DNA of 64,000 nucleotides. It comes from Bordetella hinzii LMG 13501 (GTDB lineage: Bacteria; Pseudomonadota; Gammaproteobacteria; Burkholderiales; Burkholderiaceae_B). The stretch lies in NCBI RefSeq assembly GCF_001548475.1, contig NZ_LRUJ01000008.1:62001-126000 (forward strand), read 5' to 3'. The position numbers were made by a program, and so were the translations under genes. Positions 1 to 13,047 of this stretch are shown piece after piece. The notes beneath the pieces are model-generated. The model was given only the letters and a program-made list of their open reading frames with translations. It made no database searches and was not told the DNA's origin. Positions within the stretch are counted from its first letter, which is position 1, and every line of letters starts with the position of its first letter.

Positions 1-656
1 TCCCCGAGGACTACCAAGGCAAGGAAGTCGCCGGCAAGACCGCCGAGTTCACCATCACCATCAAGGAAGTGGCCGAGGCTGTCCTGCCCGCCGTCGACGC
101 CGAGTTTGCCAAGTCGCTGGGCCAGGCCGATGCCGACGTCGAAAAGCTCAAGGCCGACATCCGCAGCAACATCGAGCGTGAGGTCAAGGTCCGTTCGCAA
201 GGCCGCACCAAGACCAGCGTGATGGATTCCCTGGTCGAAGCCGCCAAGTTCGACGTGCCCAAGGCGCTGGTGGACAACGACGTGCAAGGCCGTATTGCCC
301 AGGCCCGCGAAGAGCTCAAGCAGCGCGGCGTGCCCAATGCCGACAGCATGCCCATGCCGGCCGAAGTCTTTGCCGCCGAGTCCGAGCGCCGCGTGCGCCT
401 GGGCCTGCTGGTGTCGGAGCTGGTCAAGCAAGCCCAGCTGCAAGCCAAGCCCGAGCAGGTCCGTGCCCGCATCGAAGAGTTCGCCCAGAACTACGAGCAG
501 CCGGCCCAGGTTGTCAGCTACTATCTGTCGGACCGCCAGCGCCGCGCCGAAATCGAAGCGATCGTGCTGGAGGACAACGTGGTGGCCTACGTGCTGGAAA
601 AGGCCAAGGTAACCGATGAAAAGGTTCCCTTCGATCAGTTGATGGGGATGGCATAA
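1..656 (+). CDS. tig: Trigger factor, C-terminal part (5' end outside window)
   Basis: This is the 3' end of the ribosome-associated chaperone and peptidyl-prolyl isomerase that binds nascent chains at the exit tunnel. The frame is open from the first bases of the window (read from base 3) and ends in TAA. The first residues, [18 protein letters not shown], match the end of the FKBP-like PPIase domain. The rest is the long helical C-terminal chaperone domain, rich in Lys, Glu and Gln. About 217 residues are present, roughly half of a normal trigger factor. It lies two bases upstream of clpP, the usual tig-clpP-clpX-lon order, which supports the assignment. The N-terminal ribosome-binding domain cannot be examined here. 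Confidence 0.96.
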   Translation, partial: PEDYQGKEVAGKTAEFTITIKEVAEAVLPAVDAEFAKSLGQADADVEKLKADIRSNIEREVKVRSQGRTKTSVMDSLVEAAKFDVPKALVDNDVQGRIAQAREELKQRGVPNADSMPMPAEVFAAESERRVRLGLLVSELVKQAQLQAKPEQVRARIEEFAQNYEQPAQVVSYYLSDRQRRAEIEAIVLEDNVVAYVLEKAKVTDEKVPFDQLMGMA

Positions 657-658
657 CT

Positions 659-1312
659 ATGCAGCGATTCACCGATTTCTATGCGGCAATGTACGGCGGG
701 GCGTCGGTGACGCCCACCGGGCTGGGCTATATCCCGATGGTGATAGAGCAGTCCGGCCGCGGCGAGCGCGCCTACGACATTTACTCGCGCCTGTTGCGCG
801 AGCGCCTGATCTTCCTGGTCGGGCCGGTCAATGACGCCACGGCCAACCTGGTCGTGGCCCAGCTGCTGTTCCTGGAATCGGAGAATCCTGACAAGGACAT
901 TTCCTTCTACATCAACTCGCCCGGCGGGTCGGTGTATGCGGGGATGGCCATTTACGACACCATGCAGTTCGTCAAGCCCGATGTGTCCACCCTGTGCACC
1001 GGGCTGGCGGCCAGCATGGGGGCGTTCCTGCTGGCCGCGGGCAAGAAAGGCAAGCGTTTTTCGCTGCCCAATTCCCGCATCATGATTCACCAGCCCTCGG
1101 GCGGCGCCCAGGGCCAGGCCAGCGACATCCAGATCCAGGCCAAGGAAATCCTGGATCTGCGCGAGCGCCTGAACCGCATCCTGGCCGAGAATACCGGCCA
1201 GCCGGTCGAGCGCATCGCCATAGACACCGAGCGTGACAACTTCATGTCGGCTCAAGATGCGGTATCGTATGGTCTGGTAGACAAGGTTCTGGCCCGACGC
1301 GAAGACGTTTGA
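659..1312 (+). CDS. clpP: ATP-dependent Clp protease proteolytic subunit ClpP
   Basis: This is the serine peptidase subunit that forms the tetradecameric barrel working with ClpX (and ClpA) in the cytoplasm. The 217-residue product is of normal length. The catalytic triad is visible: Ser119 in GLAASMGAF, His144 in MIHQPSGG and Asp193 in ERDNFMSA. The oxyanion-binding SPGGSV motif is at about 87-92. The ATG lies two bases after the tig stop, so the two genes are probably co-transcribed. clpX follows after about 100 bases. The N-terminus has a short leader before the conserved YIPMVIEQ segment, consistent with a processed propeptide; the processing is inferred from the family. Confidence 0.98.
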   Translation: MQRFTDFYAAMYGGASVTPTGLGYIPMVIEQSGRGERAYDIYSRLLRERLIFLVGPVNDATANLVVAQLLFLESENPDKDISFYINSPGGSVYAGMAIYDTMQFVKPDVSTLCTGLAASMGAFLLAAGKKGKRFSLPNSRIMIHQPSGGAQGQASDIQIQAKEILDLRERLNRILAENTGQPVERIAIDTERDNFMSAQDAVSYGLVDKVLARREDV

Positions 1313-1363
1313 TCCGTCTTCGCCTGGCTTGCAGGCCCTGCCGCCACGTCCGATAAGCGTTGA

Positions 1364-1391
1364 ATGCGTCCCCTGGCAACCGGGGGCGCAT
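1364..1391 (+). other. Stem-loop in the clpP-clpX intergenic region
   Basis: Arms ATGCGTCCCC (1364-1373) and GGGGGCGCAT (1382-1391) pair over 10 bp with one G-U pair around an 8-nt loop. No T-run follows, so it is not a standard terminator. It ends 25 bases before the clpX start and could act in mRNA processing or partial attenuation. The structure is seen in the sequence; the function is not known. Confidence 0.45.
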
Positions 1392-1416
1392 CCTCTACCA
1401 GAGACTAGAAACACTT

Positions 1417-2715
1417 ATGCCTGAAAAAAAGGGATCGGCAGACGCAAAAGTGCTGCATTGCTCTTTCTGCAACAAGAGCCAGCACGAGGTCCGCAAGCTG
1501 ATCGCAGGTCCGTCGGTATTCATCTGCGATGAGTGCATAGACCTGTGCAATGACATCATCCGCGAGGAAGCGCAGGCGACCGCGCGCGCGGCAATTCGCT
1601 CCGAGCTGCCGACCCCGGTTGAGATCAAATCCTTCCTGGACCAATACGTGATCGGCCAGACGGGCCCCAAGCGCATGCTGGCCGTGGCCGTCTACAACCA
1701 CTACAAGCGGATCCGCCACGGCGAGATCAAGGGCGACGAGGTCGAGCTGTCCAAGAGCAACATCATGCTCATCGGGCCCACCGGCTCGGGCAAGACGCTG
1801 CTGGCGCAAACGCTTGCGCGCATGCTCAACGTTCCCTTCGTGATGGCCGACGCCACCACGCTGACCGAAGCCGGCTACGTGGGCGAGGACGTCGAGAACA
1901 TCATCCAGAAGCTGCTGCAGAACTGCAACTACGATGTCGAAAAAGCCCAGCGGGCCATTATCTACATCGATGAGATCGACAAGATTTCGCGCAAGTCCGA
2001 CAACCCGTCGATCACGCGCGACGTCTCGGGCGAGGGCGTGCAGCAGGCGCTTCTGAAGCTGATCGAAGGCACGGTGGCCTCGGTGCCGCCGCAAGGCGGG
2101 CGCAAGCACCCCAACCAGGATTTCGTCCAGGTCGACACGACCAACATCCTGTTCATCGTGGGCGGCGCTTTCGACGGCCTGGAAAAAGTCATCCGCGACC
2201 GCACCGAAAAATCCGGCATCGGTTTTTCGGCGTCGGTGCGAGCCAAGTCCGAGCGCGGCGTGGGCGAGCTGTTCGGCGAAGCCGAGCCGGAAGACCTGAT
2301 CAAGTTCGGCCTCATCCCCGAGCTGGTCGGTCGCCTGCCGGTGGTGGCCACCCTGGACGAGCTCGACGAGGCCGCCCTGGTGCAGATTCTCACCGAGCCC
2401 AAGAACGCCCTGGTCAAGCAGTTCCAGAAGCTGTTCGCGATGGAAGGCGCCGAGCTGGACATCCGGCCGGATGCCCTGACGGCGATCGCCCGCAAGGCGC
2501 TCAAGCGTAAGACGGGCGCCCGCGGCCTGCGGTCCATCCTGGAATCGGCCTTGCTCGACACCATGTACGACCTGCCCTCGCAGGGCAATGTCAGCCGTGT
2601 CGTGCTCGATGACAACGCCATCGAAGGCGGGGGCAAGCCTCTGCTGATCTACGCCGACGAGGGTGCCGGGTCCGACAAGCCCGGGCAAGGCGAGGTCCGA
2701 GACGCGGCGGCCTGA
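1417..2715 (+). CDS. clpX: ATP-dependent Clp protease ATP-binding subunit ClpX
   Basis: This AAA+ unfoldase delivers substrates to ClpP. The product has 432 residues. The N-terminal zinc-binding domain shows Cys15, Cys18, Cys37 and Cys40. Walker A GPTGSGKT is at 120-127, the GYVG pore loop at 153-156, and Walker B IIYIDEID at 181-188, with the sensor and C-terminal small domain after. The frame is open further upstream, but the ATG at 1417 gives the conserved MPEKK-type start. An intrinsic terminator follows the stop, so clpX ends this transcription unit and lon has its own promoter. Confidence 0.98.
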   Translation: MPEKKGSADAKVLHCSFCNKSQHEVRKLIAGPSVFICDECIDLCNDIIREEAQATARAAIRSELPTPVEIKSFLDQYVIGQTGPKRMLAVAVYNHYKRIRHGEIKGDEVELSKSNIMLIGPTGSGKTLLAQTLARMLNVPFVMADATTLTEAGYVGEDVENIIQKLLQNCNYDVEKAQRAIIYIDEIDKISRKSDNPSITRDVSGEGVQQALLKLIEGTVASVPPQGGRKHPNQDFVQVDTTNILFIVGGAFDGLEKVIRDRTEKSGIGFSASVRAKSERGVGELFGEAEPEDLIKFGLIPELVGRLPVVATLDELDEAALVQILTEPKNALVKQFQKLFAMEGAELDIRPDALTAIARKALKRKTGARGLRSILESALLDTMYDLPSQGNVSRVVLDDNAIEGGGKPLLIYADEGAGSDKPGQGEVRDAAA

Positions 2716-2730
2716 GCCGTGGATTCTGCA

Positions 2731-2757
2731 AAAAACCCGTCTTTGACGGGTTTTTTT
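2731..2757 (+). terminator. Intrinsic terminator after clpX
   Basis: A perfect AAACCCGTC / GACGGGTTT stem with a TTT loop is followed by a T-run (2751-2757). It lies 16 bases after the clpX stop. Confidence 0.92.
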
Positions 2758-2764
2758 GCATCTT

Positions 2765-2787
2765 GATGCCGACCGGCGATCGGCATC
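2765..2787. repeat. Inverted repeat between the clpX terminator and the lon promoter
   Basis: GATGCCGA (2765-2772) and TCGGCATC (2780-2787) form a perfect 8-bp inverted repeat around 7 bases. The right arm ends on the first base of the proposed lon -35 element, so it could be an operator or a second hairpin. The repeat is seen; the role is inferred. Confidence 0.5.
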
Positions 2788-2814
2788 TTGATTTTTGGGC
2801 TATTGTTCCCATAT
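2787..2814 (+). promoter_or_regulatory. Sigma-32 (RpoH)-type promoter of lon
   Basis: CTTGATT (2787-2793), a 13-base spacer, then TCCCATAT (2807-2814) closely match the heat-shock consensus CTTGAAA-N13-CCCCATNT. The start of transcription would fall near 2821, giving a leader of about 60 bases to the lon ATG. lon is a classic sigma-32 regulon member in proteobacteria, which supports the call. Confidence 0.75.
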
Positions 2815-2880
2815 CAGACGTAACCGACGCATCGGCCCACGCAGCCTTGCGTCCCTCTCATTCACTCTGAGGAACCCCCT

Positions 2881-5310
<2,430 letters not shown>

Positions 5311-5323
5311 TACGCTGGCCTTG

Positions 5324-5357
5324 AAAAACCCGCCATCTCGCGATGGCGGGTTTTTTT
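5324..5357 (+). terminator. Intrinsic terminator after lon
   Basis: A 12-bp AAACCCGCCATC / GATGGCGGGTTT stem with a TCGC loop is followed by TTTTTTT. It lies 13 bases after the lon stop. Confidence 0.93.
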
Positions 5358-5370
5358 ATCGCCCAAAATA

Positions 5371-5410
5371 AAAGCCTCCGAAGGCAGGCCCGGGGCGTGG
5401 CTTGGGAGGC
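5371..5410 (-). terminator. Possible terminator for lexA
   Basis: Read on the minus strand, GCCTCC and GGAGGC arms (5405-5410 and 5374-5379) enclose a long loop and are followed by TTTTATTTT. The stem is short and the loop is about 25 bases, so this is weaker than the other terminators here. Confidence 0.4.
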
Positions 5411-5436
5411 GGGAGCGATCTAGGCGGAAAGCCGGA

Positions 5437-6090
5437 TCAATGCAGGCTGTGGGTGCGGATCAGGCCCACGGCGATGCCTTCGAGCGCGAACTCGTCTTCG
5501 GGGCTGACCACGATGGGCGAAAACTCGGGATTTTCGGGCAGGAGCTCGATGCGGCTGCCCTGGCGTTGCAGGCGCTTGACGGTGACGTCGTCGCCCAGGC
5601 GCGCGACGACGATCTGGCCGTTGCGCGCCTCCGCGGATTTCTTGACGGCGAGCAGGTCGCCCTCGAGGATGCCGGCGTCGCGCATGCTCATGCCGCGCAC
5701 CTTGAGCAGGTAGTCAGGCGCCTGGGCGAACAGGCCGGGATCCACGCCGACTTCGCGTTCGACATGCTCGGCCGCGAGAATGGGGCTGCCGGCCGCCACG
5801 CGGCCCACCAGCGGCAGCAGTAGCTGCGCCAGGGCGGGGTGGGGCAGCAGGCCCTGGCTGGGCGCGGCGGGCTCCGGCCCCTTGAGGCGGATGCCGCGCG
5901 AGGCGCCGGCGGTCAGTTCGATGGCACCCTTGCGGGCCAGGGCCTTCAGGTGGTCTTCAGCGGCATTGGGCGAACGAAAGCCCAGGGCCTGGGCGATCTC
6001 GGCGCGCGTGGGAGGAAAGCCCGTGCGGGCGACGGTCTGCCGGATGAGGTCCAGGATTTCCTGCTGGCGATCCGTGAGTTTGGTGGCCAT
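5437..6090 (-). CDS. lexA: SOS-response repressor LexA
   Basis: LexA represses DNA-repair genes and cleaves itself when stimulated by RecA-ssDNA filaments. The product has 217 residues with the start chosen at [13 protein letters not shown]; the frame is open upstream, but this is the conserved N-terminus. The N-terminal winged helix covers about 1-70. The cleavage site Ala100-Gly101 (VAAGSP), Ser135 (GMSMRDAG) and Lys172 (DVTVKRL) are all present, so autoproteolysis should work. A perfect SOS box lies 45-60 bases upstream, consistent with autoregulation. It converges with lon. Confidence 0.97.
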   Translation of the reverse strand: MATKLTDRQQEILDLIRQTVARTGFPPTRAEIAQALGFRSPNAAEDHLKALARKGAIELTAGASRGIRLKGPEPAAPSQGLLPHPALAQLLLPLVGRVAAGSPILAAEHVEREVGVDPGLFAQAPDYLLKVRGMSMRDAGILEGDLLAVKKSAEARNGQIVVARLGDDVTVKRLQRQGSRIELLPENPEFSPIVVSPEDEFALEGIAVGLIRTHSLH

Positions 6091-6134
6091 GGTATTGATC
6101 CCATTGATGGCCCGGGGCTTGTCTAAACCGCGGA

Positions 6135-6150
6135 CTGTATGTATATACAG
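6135..6150 (-). promoter_or_regulatory. LexA operator (SOS box) of lexA
   Basis: CTGTATGTATATACAG is a CTG-N10-CAG palindrome one base from the ideal E. coli-type box. It lies upstream of the lexA start, where the -10 element is expected. I found no comparable box upstream of uvrB. Confidence 0.93.
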
Positions 6151-6214
6151 CGTGATTCTGGGGGACGAAGCGAAAAAAAGCAAGCTGCCCCACCGCCGCG
6201 GAAGAATGGCGCGT

Positions 6215-6244
6215 AAAAAAAAGGAGCCCGCAGGCTCCTTTTTT
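6215..6244 (-). terminator. Terminator after the aminotransferase gene (symmetrical)
   Basis: A GGAGCC / GGCTCC stem with a CGCA loop is flanked by an A-run (6215-6222) and a T-run (6239-6244), so it can work on both strands. On the minus strand it stops the aminotransferase transcript before lexA. Confidence 0.9.
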
Positions 6245-6264
6245 GTCGCCAGGCGGCGATGCGT

Positions 6265-7467
6265 TTACTTCAGCACGGCGGCGATGGCGGCGGCCACGAC
6301 GTCGATGTTGCGGCTGTTGAGCGCCGCGACGCAGATGCGGCCGCTGGCAACGGCGTATACACCGTGTTCTTCACGCAGGCGGTCCACTTGGGCCGAGGTC
6401 AGGCCCGAGTAGGAGAACATGCCGCGCTGCTGCAGCACGAAGCTGAAGTCCTGGGCGGCGCCCTGGGCCTTGATCTTCTCGACCAGCTGCTTGCGCATCA
6501 GGCGGATGCGGTCGCGCATGCCGGCCAGTTCTTGCTTCCATTCGGCCAGCAGCTCGGGCGTGTTCAGCACATTGGCGACCACGATGCCGCCATGGGTGGG
6601 CGGATTGGAGTAGTTGGTGCGGATGACGCGCTTGAGTTGGCTCAGCACGCGCGTGGCCTCGTCCTTGTCGCCGGCCACGACCGTCAGGGCGCCCACGCGC
6701 TCGCCGTAGAGCGAGAAGGATTTCGAGAACGAGGAGCTGATGAACATGGTCATGTCCATGCCGGCGAACAGGCGCACCACCGAAGCGTCCTGGTCCAGGT
6801 CTTCGCCGAAGCCCTGGTAGGCGATGTCGAGGAAGGGCACCAGCTTGCGGGCCTTGACGACTTCGGCGATCTGCTTCCATTGCTCGGGGGTGGGATCCAC
6901 GCCGGTCGGGTTGTGGCAGCAGGCGTGCAGCACGACGATGGTCTGCTCGGGGGCGGCCTTCAGGGCGGCCAGCATGCCGTCGAAGTTCAGGCCGCGGGTG
7001 GAAGCGTCGTAGTAGGGGTAGTTTTCGACCTTGAAGCCGGCGCGCTCGAACAGGGCGCGGTGGTTTTCCCAGCTGGGGTCGCTGATCATGACCTTGGACT
7101 GGGGCAGCAGCTGCTTCAGGAAGTCGGCGCCGACTTTGAGCGCGCCGGTGCCGCCCAGGGTCTGGGTGGTGAGCACGCGGCCTTCGGCGGCCAGGGTGGA
7201 GTCATTGCCCAGGAGCAGGGCCTGCGCGCCCTTGTTGTAGGCGGCGATGCCTTCGATGGGCAAGTAGCCGCGCGCGGCGGCGGCCTCGACGCGGGCGATT
7301 TCCGCCTTGCGAACGGCGCCCAGCAGGGGGATGCGGCCCTCATCGTCGTAGTACACGCCCACGCCCAGGTTCACTTTACCGGGACGGGTGTCGGCGTTGT
7401 ACTGTTCGTTCAGGCCAAGGATGGGATCGCGGGGCGCGAGTTCGACGGAAGCGAAGAGGGTGCTCAT
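6265..7467 (-). CDS. Aromatic-amino-acid/aspartate aminotransferase (class I, PLP)
   Basis: This PLP-dependent transaminase of the AspC/TyrB family transfers amino groups between aspartate or aromatic amino acids and 2-oxoglutarate. The product has 400 residues, starting [19 protein letters not shown]. Visible active-site residues are Asn186 (CHNPTGVDP), Asp214 (FLDIAYQGF) and the PLP lysine Lys249 in [18 protein letters not shown]. Asp214 is the pyridine-nitrogen partner in this family. The gene is divergent from uvrB with a 74-base gap and ends at its own terminator. TyrB and AspC specificity cannot be separated from sequence alone, so no symbol is given. Confidence 0.92.
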   Translation of the reverse strand: MSTLFASVELAPRDPILGLNEQYNADTRPGKVNLGVGVYYDDEGRIPLLGAVRKAEIARVEAAAARGYLPIEGIAAYNKGAQALLLGNDSTLAAEGRVLTTQTLGGTGALKVGADFLKQLLPQSKVMISDPSWENHRALFERAGFKVENYPYYDASTRGLNFDGMLAALKAAPEQTIVVLHACCHNPTGVDPTPEQWKQIAEVVKARKLVPFLDIAYQGFGEDLDQDASVVRLFAGMDMTMFISSSFSKSFSLYGERVGALTVVAGDKDEATRVLSQLKRVIRTNYSNPPTHGGIVVANVLNTPELLAEWKQELAGMRDRIRLMRKQLVEKIKAQGAAQDFSFVLQQRGMFSYSGLTSAQVDRLREEHGVYAVASGRICVAALNSRNIDVVAAAIAAVLK

Positions 7468-7541
7468 GGGAGTGGAGAGTATGGGTGGACGCACATTCGT
7501 GTGCTGTGGATAATGGGGGGTTTACCCTCGGACAGTCTAGC

Positions 7542-9572
<2,031 letters not shown>

Positions 9573-9581
9573 CGGCGCGGG

Positions 9582-9605
9582 GTGCGCGGCCGCCGCGCCG
9601 CGCAC
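9582..9605 (+). other. GC-rich stem-loop after uvrB
   Basis: A perfect 9-bp inverted repeat, GTGCGCGGC (9582-9590) and GCCGCGCAC (9597-9605), starts 10 bases after the uvrB stop. No T-run follows, so it may be a weak or Rho-assisted 3' end. Confidence 0.4.
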
Positions 9606-9649
9606 GCTGCTGCATCGCGGCATATGCTTATCCGGCAGTGCGTCAAGCA

Positions 9650-9800
9650 CATTGCTGAAAAATAAGCAAAAAGACGCCAAAAAACATCATCCATTACTTT
9701 AAAAATTGCATCTAATATATTGTTTTTATTGTGAAAAACAAAGTTGTACGATATTGGTCGCTAAATCATAAAAACGCAAAAAAAGCTTGCTAAATTCCGG
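9650..9800. other. AT-rich island upstream of the phosphatase gene
   Basis: About 150 bases are dominated by A and T runs, in sharp contrast to the GC-rich surroundings. Within it TTGTAC (9744-9749) and CATAAA (9767-9772) are spaced 17 bases apart, a plausible sigma-70 promoter for the gene at 9823. No ORF of note lies here. H-NS-like binding or intrinsic curvature is possible but is inference. Confidence 0.6.
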
Positions 9801-9822
9801 GTTTTCCCGCACACTAGCTCCC

Positions 9823-10314
9823 ATGATGACCAAGGTACTTTTCGTTTGCATGGGCAATATCTGTCGCTCGCCGAGCGCAGAGGGTGTCTTTCGCCACCTG
9901 GTGAACGACGCTGGCTTGGGTGAAGTGGTGCGGATCGATTCCGCCGGCACTCACGCTTTTCACATCGGCGAGGCCCCGGATGCCCGGGCGGTGGCTGCTG
10001 CCCGCAAGCGCGGCTATGACATCAGCCAATGCCTGGCTCGCCAGGTGACGCCGGAAGACTTCCGCGAGTACGACCTGATCCTCGCGATGGACTGGGACAA
10101 CCTGTCCGCCTTGCAGCAGCAATGCCCCAAGGCCTACCAGCACAAGCTGATGCTGCTGATGCGCTTTGCCAATGATTTCGAGGAAGCCACGGTGCCCGAT
10201 CCCTATTACGGCGGTCCGGAAGGCTTCGGCAAGGTGCTCGACTATCTCGAGGACGCCTGTCAGGGCGTGCTGGAGCTGGTGCGCAAGCGTGCGACCCAGT
10301 ACCAGGCGGCCTGA
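9823..10314 (+). CDS. Low-molecular-weight protein-tyrosine phosphatase
   Basis: The 164-residue product belongs to the cysteine-dependent low-molecular-weight phosphatases, which remove phosphate from tyrosine residues. The P-loop is CMGNICRS, with nucleophile Cys9 and Arg15 (the C-X5-R pattern). The general acid Asp126 lies in VPDPYYGG. The start may be either of two adjacent ATG codons at 9823 and 9826. The gene is not next to exopolysaccharide genes as wzb-type members usually are. It sits directly upstream of iscR, separated by a terminator, an arrangement known in beta-proteobacteria. Its physiological substrate cannot be inferred. Confidence 0.93.
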   Translation: MMTKVLFVCMGNICRSPSAEGVFRHLVNDAGLGEVVRIDSAGTHAFHIGEAPDARAVAAARKRGYDISQCLARQVTPEDFREYDLILAMDWDNLSALQQQCPKAYQHKLMLLMRFANDFEEATVPDPYYGGPEGFGKVLDYLEDACQGVLELVRKRATQYQAA

Positions 10315-10338
10315 GGCCCAAGAGGGCGGCGCCATGCC

Positions 10339-10364
10339 AAAACCGCGCTTCGGCGCGGTTTTTT
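10339..10364 (+). terminator. Intrinsic terminator after the phosphatase gene
   Basis: An AAAACCGCGC / GCGCGGTTTT stem closed by a TTCG tetraloop is followed by a T-run. It separates the phosphatase gene from the isc operon promoter. Confidence 0.92.
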
Positions 10365-10373
10365 CAACTTGAG

Positions 10374-10397
10374 ATACTTAGCAAATTACTCGGGAAT
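10374..10397 (+). promoter_or_regulatory. IscR-type operator, upstream copy
   Basis: ATACTT followed by AATTACTCGGGAAT resembles the type 1 IscR site (ATASYYGAC...CRRSTAT). It is one base shorter than the second copy, so it may be the weaker site. It covers the -35 region of the iscR promoter. Confidence 0.75.
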
Positions 10398-10398
10398 T

Positions 10399-10407
10399 TG
10401 CTATACT
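10399..10407 (+). promoter_or_regulatory. Extended -10 element of the isc operon promoter
   Basis: TGCTATACT is an extended -10 (TGN-TATACT). A -35-like TTAGCA lies 18 bases upstream, at 10378-10383. The element sits between and within the two IscR sites, so holo-IscR should block RNA polymerase. The start of transcription is expected near 10414. Confidence 0.65.
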
Positions 10408-10427
10408 TGAGGCAATTACTCGGGTAT
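10403..10427 (+). promoter_or_regulatory. IscR-type operator, downstream copy
   Basis: A 25-base site with outer halves ATACTTGA and CTCGGGTAT matches the type 1 IscR consensus at most defined positions. It overlaps the -10 and the expected start of transcription. Confidence 0.82.
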
Positions 10428-10502
10428 TAGGCCAGAGTGCGTAGCCGGGATTGCCGCCTGTATCCGGCAGGCGGGTCCCGACGGATTCACAGGAAACCCA
10501 TC

Positions 10503-11045
10503 ATGCGGCTAACCACCAAAGGACGTTTCGCCGTGACTGCCATGATCGATCTGGCTATGCGGCAGCATAGCGGTCCGGTCACTCTCGCGGCGATCAGCCA
10601 GCGCCAGAATATTTCCCTCTCCTACCTGGAACAGCTGTTCGGCAAGCTGCGCCGCCACGAACTCGTGGACAGCGTGCGCGGTCCCGGAGGCGGCTATTCC
10701 CTGGCTCGCCTGGCGCGCAATGTCACGGTGGCCGACATCATTTTCGCGGTCGACGAGCCCCTGGACGCCACCAGCTGTGGCGGCAAGCGGGACTGCACCA
10801 GCGGCAATGACGGCAAGCCGGGCAAGTGCATGACCCATGAACTGTGGGCCACCTTGAACCGCAAGATGGTCGATTACCTGGATTCGGTTTCCCTGCAGGA
10901 TCTGGTGGACCAGCAGCGCGTGCGCCAATTGCAGGAAGCCAACAATCAAGCCCAAGGCTGTTCGGTGCGGGTCAACCGCGCGGGCGCCAATGCCGCGACG
11001 GCCGCCGCCGCGGGCACGGCCGCCAATGCCGCGGCCACCGTCTAA
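10503..11045 (+). CDS. iscR: Iron-sulfur cluster assembly transcription factor IscR
   Basis: This Rrf2-family regulator senses Fe-S status by carrying a [2Fe-2S] cluster, and in that form represses the isc operon. The product has 180 residues. The winged-helix domain covers about 1-80 (MRLTTKGRFAVTAMIDLA is diagnostic). Ligands are Cys92, Cys98, Cys109 and His112. The loop between the second and third Cys has 10 residues against 5 in E. coli. The C-terminal tail from about 158 is an Ala/Asn/Thr-rich low-complexity extension. Two IscR-type sites over the promoter indicate autoregulation. Confidence 0.97.
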   Translation: MRLTTKGRFAVTAMIDLAMRQHSGPVTLAAISQRQNISLSYLEQLFGKLRRHELVDSVRGPGGGYSLARLARNVTVADIIFAVDEPLDATSCGGKRDCTSGNDGKPGKCMTHELWATLNRKMVDYLDSVSLQDLVDQQRVRQLQEANNQAQGCSVRVNRAGANAATAAAAGTAANAAATV

Positions 11046-11066
11046 GAAGCATCAGGAACTGTACTC

Positions 11067-12278
11067 ATGAGCAACCGTCCCATCTACCTGGACTACTCCG
11101 CCACGACGCCGGTCGACCCGCGCGTGGTCGAGAAGATGATCCCCTGGCTCTACGACAATTTCGGCAACCCGGCATCGCGCAGCCACGCCTTCGGCTGGGA
11201 AGCCGAAGAAGCGGTCGAGAACGCGCGCGCCGAAGTGGCCAAGCTGGTCAACGCGGATCCGCGCGAGATCATCTGGACCTCGGGCGCCACCGAGTCCGAC
11301 AACCTCGCCATCAAGGGCGCCGCGAACTTCTATGCCGAGCGCGGCAAGCACATCGTGACCGTCAAGACCGAGCACAAGGCGGTCCTGGACACCTGTCGCG
11401 AGCTGGAGCGCCAGGGTTTCGAAGTGACCTATCTCGATGTCAAGGATGACGGCCTGCTGGACCTGGAGGTCTTCAAGGCCGCGCTGCGCCCGGACACCGT
11501 GCTGGTGTCGGTGATGATGGTCAACAACGAGATCGGCGTTATCCAGGATGTCGAGACCATCGGCGAAATCTGCCGCGAAAAAGGCATCATTTTTCACGTC
11601 GACGCGGCCCAGGCCACCGGCAAGGTCGAGATCGACCTGCAAAAGCTCAAGATCGACCTGATGTCCTTCTCGGCTCACAAGACGTATGGCCCCAAGGGCA
11701 TCGGCGCGCTGTATGTGCGCCGCAAGCCGCGGGTGCGCATCGAGGCGCAGATGCATGGCGGCGGCCATGAGCGCGGCTTCCGTTCGGGTACCCTGGCCAC
11801 TCACCAGATCGTGGGCATGGGCGAGGCCTTCCGACTGGCGCGCGAAGAAATGGGCACCGAAAACGAGCGTGTGCGCATGCTGCGCGACCGCCTGCTGGCG
11901 GGCCTGTCGCAAATCGAAGAAGTCTACGTGAACGGCAGCATGGAACACCGCGTGCCGCACAACCTGAACATCAGCTTCAACTATGTCGAGGGCGAGTCCC
12001 TGATCATGGCGATCAAGGAACTGGCCGTTTCCAGCGGCTCGGCCTGCACGTCGGCCAGCCTGGAGCCTTCCTATGTGTTGCGCGCGCTGGGCCGCAATGA
12101 CGAACTGGCGCACAGCTCGATCCGTTTCACCCTGGGCCGCTTCACCACCGAGCAAGAGGTCGATTTCGCCGTCGAACTCCTCAAGAGCCGTGTCGGCAAG
12201 CTGCGCGACATGTCGCCGCTCTGGGAAATGGCCAAGGAAGGCATCGATCTGAACACCGTGCAATGGGCCGCGCACTGA
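11067..12278 (+). CDS. iscS: Cysteine desulfurase IscS
   Basis: This PLP enzyme removes sulfur from L-cysteine and passes it as persulfide to IscU and other acceptors. The product has 403 residues. His103 (TEHKAV), PLP lysine Lys205 ([20 protein letters not shown]) and persulfide cysteine Cys327 in [17 protein letters not shown] are present. It begins 21 bases after iscR and is the second gene of the isc operon. Confidence 0.98.
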   Translation: MSNRPIYLDYSATTPVDPRVVEKMIPWLYDNFGNPASRSHAFGWEAEEAVENARAEVAKLVNADPREIIWTSGATESDNLAIKGAANFYAERGKHIVTVKTEHKAVLDTCRELERQGFEVTYLDVKDDGLLDLEVFKAALRPDTVLVSVMMVNNEIGVIQDVETIGEICREKGIIFHVDAAQATGKVEIDLQKLKIDLMSFSAHKTYGPKGIGALYVRRKPRVRIEAQMHGGGHERGFRSGTLATHQIVGMGEAFRLAREEMGTENERVRMLRDRLLAGLSQIEEVYVNGSMEHRVPHNLNISFNYVEGESLIMAIKELAVSSGSACTSASLEPSYVLRALGRNDELAHSSIRFTLGRFTTEQEVDFAVELLKSRVGKLRDMSPLWEMAKEGIDLNTVQWAAH

Positions 12279-12314
12279 ACGCGCCGCACGATACAACATA
12301 CGTGGAGAATCATC

Positions 12315-12719
12315 ATGGCATACAGCGATAAGGTCCTGGACCACTACGAAAATCCCCGCAACGTCGGCTCCTTCGACAAGGGCGACGATTCTGTCGGCAC
12401 CGGCATGGTCGGCGCGCCCGCCTGTGGCGACGTCATGAAACTGCAGATCAAGGTCAACGAGGCCGGCGTCATCGAGGACGCGCGCTTCAAGACCTACGGC
12501 TGTGGCTCGGCCATTGCTTCGAGCTCGCTCGTGACCGAGTGGGTCAAAGGCAAGACGCTGGATCAGGCCATGGCCATCCGCAATACGCAGATCGCCGAAG
12601 AACTGGCCCTGCCGCCGGTCAAGATCCACTGCTCCATCCTGGCCGAGGACGCCATCAAGGCCGCGGTGCAGGACTACAAGGCCAAGCACGGCGTGGCCGA
12701 GGCTGTCGCGGCAGACTGA
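12315..12719 (+). CDS. iscU: Iron-sulfur cluster scaffold IscU
   Basis: IscU is the scaffold on which [2Fe-2S] clusters are built from IscS-derived sulfur. The product has 134 residues. The three cluster cysteines Cys37 (PACGD), Cys63 (YGCGSA) and Cys106 (HCSIL) are present, with the conserved Asp39. The LPPVK motif at 99-103, recognised by the HscA chaperone, is intact. It is preceded by a GGAGA ribosome-binding site and followed one base later by iscA. Confidence 0.98.
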   Translation: MAYSDKVLDHYENPRNVGSFDKGDDSVGTGMVGAPACGDVMKLQIKVNEAGVIEDARFKTYGCGSAIASSSLVTEWVKGKTLDQAMAIRNTQIAEELALPPVKIHCSILAEDAIKAAVQDYKAKHGVAEAVAAD

Positions 12720-12720
12720 T

Positions 12721-13044
12721 ATGGCCGTCACCCTGACCCAACAGGCGGCCAATCATGTCGGCCGCTATCTGCAAAAGCGCGGTAAGGGTATCGGGCTGCG
12801 CCTGGGCGTGCGCACGACCGGCTGCTCCGGCATGGCCTACAAGCTGGAGTATGTCGACGACGCCCAGGCCGAGGACGTGGTGTTCGAGAGCTTCGGTGTG
12901 AAGGTCTTCGTGGATCCCAAGAGCCTGGCCTACCTGGACGGCACCGAGCTGGACTATGCGCGCGAAGGCCTCAACGAAGGCTTCAAGTTCCGCAACCCCA
13001 ACGAGAAGGCGACCTGCGGCTGCGGCGAGTCGTTTACGGTGTAG
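12721..13044 (+). CDS. iscA: Iron-sulfur carrier IscA
   Basis: This 107-residue A-type carrier protein moves Fe-S clusters or iron to target proteins, notably [4Fe-4S] enzymes. Its three conserved cysteines are Cys35 ([10 protein letters not shown]), Cys99 and Cys101 (CGCGESFTV). Its start is one base after the iscU stop, so translation is probably coupled. Confidence 0.97.
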   Translation: MAVTLTQQAANHVGRYLQKRGKGIGLRLGVRTTGCSGMAYKLEYVDDAQAEDVVFESFGVKVFVDPKSLAYLDGTELDYAREGLNEGFKFRNPNEKATCGCGESFTV

Positions 13045-13047
13045 GTC

